Positions 61,220 to 64,000 of a stretch of DNA of 64,000 bases are shown here, one piece after another; the first letter of the stretch is position 1; every line of letters starts with the position of its first letter. The DNA is taken from positions 13,764,001 through 13,828,000 of the forward strand of contig OY987267.1 in assembly GCA_963920665.1 (NCBI GenBank), given 5' to 3'. The notes under the pieces were generated by a model, which did not search any database, had not been told where the DNA came from, and was given only the letters and a program-made list of their open reading frames with translations. A program made the translations under genes and the position numbers. Source of the DNA: Straminergon stramineum (taxonomy: Eukaryota > Streptophyta > Bryopsida > Hypnales > Calliergonaceae).

Positions 61220-64000
61220 ATTACCTTGATTTGTGAAGAAATTAAAAGTAAAGAGAATTCATATCAAATACAAAATTAGCTCAATAAATCTAAAAATTTA
61301 AATGTAGGTGTATATTATAGTGGAGAATGTTATATAGTAAACAAAATCTCTAAGTTAATGTATAAATAGAAAATCAATAGACAATGGTAATAGGCATAGG
61401 AATAGGCACAAAGTTTAAATTGCAATAGACTATTCAATTTCAAAAATCTTCAAAAATTTCAAATTGAAGTAGAAACTAGAGTTGATTACTTTCATTTCAT
61501 TAACCAAAGTCAAATTTTTAAAAAATGTTTCCTCGGGTAAAATTATCATTGAGGGAAGATGTTAGAAGTTGCTAAAATACATTAGAAAAAACATCTTTTG
61601 TAACTATGGATGAAGTATCATCTAGCATAGAATAATCAATAATGAGTTAGTTAGGAAATTTCCGCTACCATTTTTTGCAAAAACACTGAAGTCTAAAAAA
61701 ATGAATGAAAAATTGCAATTTTTCATTCTGAGATGTTCAATTGAAATTATTCATAAGCCACTTTTTGGCTCAAACAACTTTATGGAGTTAAGGCATTAGA
61801 GGGGATTTTAGCACTCTAGAAGACTACAAGTTCTCAAAGTTCCTGAACAATTGGGGATGTTGCCACAACACCAATCTGATGTGGCAATGACACTACCACA
61901 TCAAATAATAATATTTAATTAATTAATGAATATTTTTTCATTTAATATTTTAAAATAAAATTTTAATATCTTTTTTTTATGGACAATAGCAGCTCATTCC
62001 CAACATAAAAAACAACCTTGCAGTAGTCTCTCTATGCCTTCGAATCTCCCCTAAATGTCAATGTTTGAAAATTGAATCTACAAATATATCTAAATTCATT
62101 CATACAACCCTCACCAACATCACTCTAAACACTAAAGTGAGAGTTTACTTCAAATATTATAATGGTATCAAATGTAGCTAAAATGTCGGATCACAGGGCA
62201 TTTTATTACAATAAAATATCTAGAGTAGCTCATGCCTCTAAATGAAAAGGTTGATCAATGGTTGAATCTTGTTCTATCAAGCTCAATCAACAGTGGACAC
62301 CAAATTGCCAGAGAAAAACTCAATTATGTGCTTTTTAATATTGAATGTTTAATTTCTACCTCTTACAAGCGGAACCTAGCTTGTTTAGATTGGTAAAATG
62401 ATCCACACAACAACCGACATGACAAACTCAAATACTAGTAGGTCTACTCATTAAATTTCTTTAGTCTACGCATTCCTTTGTTTCCATTAGTGTCTCCTAA
62501 ATGGTTGCCACCATTGAAGTAATGGAAGTTTTATGTACAATTGACTACCTTGGGCTAAATGATCCCATTTGAGCCCCCAAAGGTTGTCTTGTGATGAGAA
62601 TTGGTCATACAACTCACAAATATATGAGGATAAGAAGTTTTGAAACATTTTAAACACAAATAGTTTAAAGTCTTGGAATGGATTTTTTAGAATTTTGTGT
62701 AGCTTCTTAAAATCATAGATTTTGGAATCTTTTCAATTTTTTCTAGTAAGGTCTTATGAATCGATATTTAAAAAAAATTGAGTTTTGTGATGTAAGAATT
62801 CATAAATAGAAGGTGATAAGTTTTTTCAATAAAACATCAAGAATTCATGCAGCAAAATTTTTTTTTTTGTTAATTCTTATTTTAAGAGTCTTGATTTTGA
62901 AATCTATGTATACATAGAAAGTTTTTTGTTCATTCCATTTCCACTAACAAGGAAAAATATATAAATATTTTGGTTTGCATAAAGTTTGGTTATCTCTTTG
63001 CAAAAATAACATACAAAGTGGATTTCAAGCCTCAAATTCCCTATAGAAATTATGGATTCTATCAATTTTTAAAATTCTCATATCTAGAACATGTTTTATT
63101 GCATACTCAATCTTAGGAACTTGCAGGAAACTACTATGAAAATTTATGGATAAAATTTCAATTTTTTTTTACCTTACAAATGCAAAATGTAGCCATTTAA
63201 AGTACTAAATTAATTGGCAAATTACATTGTTGGATGTAATGCTCTATAGGAATTGGCTATGGATTTGCCACTATTTCCATACATAGCAAATTCATACCCA
63301 CCTTTGTGGAAAAGAGGGCCAACTTCATTCCCCCTATTTTGGAATTTAGGTGGTTATTGTGTATCTACTTAAACTTATGTGTTGATTTCCAACTCTACCA
63401 AAACTTCTTCAAGTTTAGATCCTTCTTTTTAAAAATCTAACTAGCCATTTTTCCATTTTCACCAACATATAATGTATTAACCAATGGTTTTCCCCAAACA
63501 TTGCCATTACAAAGCTAGCTTTCCAATGCATTTTCAAAAACTAAGTTTAATACTAGAAGATTGCAACCAAAGTAGTGAATGAAAAACCATTAGTTGTGGA
63601 TGAATAGGTGCATTCTTCATTTCAACAATCTCTCGAATCATTCATAAGACACTATCGCACCTAACATGGTTTGCCATATATATATATAGGTATTGTCTTC
63701 TTCATAGAAATTCAATGTACACAATCTAATATATTAGCATTTGATGTTTCTCAAAAATAGCATGAGGTAGGAAATTTAGGGTTTGGAGAAGAAGCCACAA
63801 GGGTTAGGCAAATGCCGCTACTTTCAATGAACATAGTAGCAACCATACAAAAATTGTAAGATCAATTTGGATGAATGCCTAACTAATTCTAATTCTATTT
63901 TAAATTTGCTTGACTTTAATGTATTATGTTGATGGCCTAACTACTTTTTGCATTTTATTTATTTAATAAGTAGAAAACCATTCTAGTTGCTAGGAAGCTA
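61220..64000. other. Gene-free AT-rich interval to the window end
   Basis: No ORF, RNA gene or element boundary that I can support. A (TA)n stretch occurs near 63678-63689. Confidence 0.5.

Overview
This is a eukaryotic nuclear window from a land plant. Three protein-coding genes are well supported: an intronless phenylalanine ammonia-lyase (PAL), a two-coding-exon M6-family zinc metallopeptidase, and an eleven-coding-exon PXA-PX-Nexin_C membrane protein (sorting-nexin-like). PAL plus the plant-type PXA/PX protein point to a plant. Intronless PAL, an M6 peptidase and GC-rich exons in AT-rich spacer suggest a seedless lineage, most likely a moss. That placement is inference. One 200-base N gap (5537-5736) shows it is assembled scaffold.

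Layout. Bases 1-10400 are transposon-dominated. A 3.9-kb hAT-like element (1831-5765) has a perfect 8-bp target duplication and inverted, GC-rich, hairpin-bearing subterminal arrays. A 4.06-kb Mutator-like element (6325-10387) has a 10-bp duplication, long terminal inverted repeats and two paralogous exon-like inserts. Bases 10400-13700 hold a coiled-coil ORF broken by two in-frame stops, with similar GC-rich minisatellites on both sides. Bases 16600-24200 are genic: PAL on +, then the M6 peptidase on -, the two converging. Bases 24200-46700 are gene-poor: fold-back elements, an inverted pair of ~415-bp elements, TTAA-flanked MITE-like elements, Ty1/copia debris and a long hairpin. Bases 46900-54500 carry the PXA/PX gene on the minus strand. 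Bases 54500-64000 are repeats again, with several TTAA elements side by side, a 92-bp tandem array and a possible SINE.

The three genes show no sign of operating together. PAL feeds phenylpropanoid synthesis, the M6 protein is a predicted protease, and the PXA/PX protein is predicted to act on endosomal or other phosphoinositide membranes.

The most unusual content is the non-autonomous DNA transposons: (i) the hAT-like element whose ends are built of GGCGGACG-type arrays punctuated by a conserved 59-nt hairpin, and (ii) a diverse set of elements bounded by TTAA-CCCCT...AGGGG-TTAA, which resemble piggyBac ends. No intact transposase was seen in the window.
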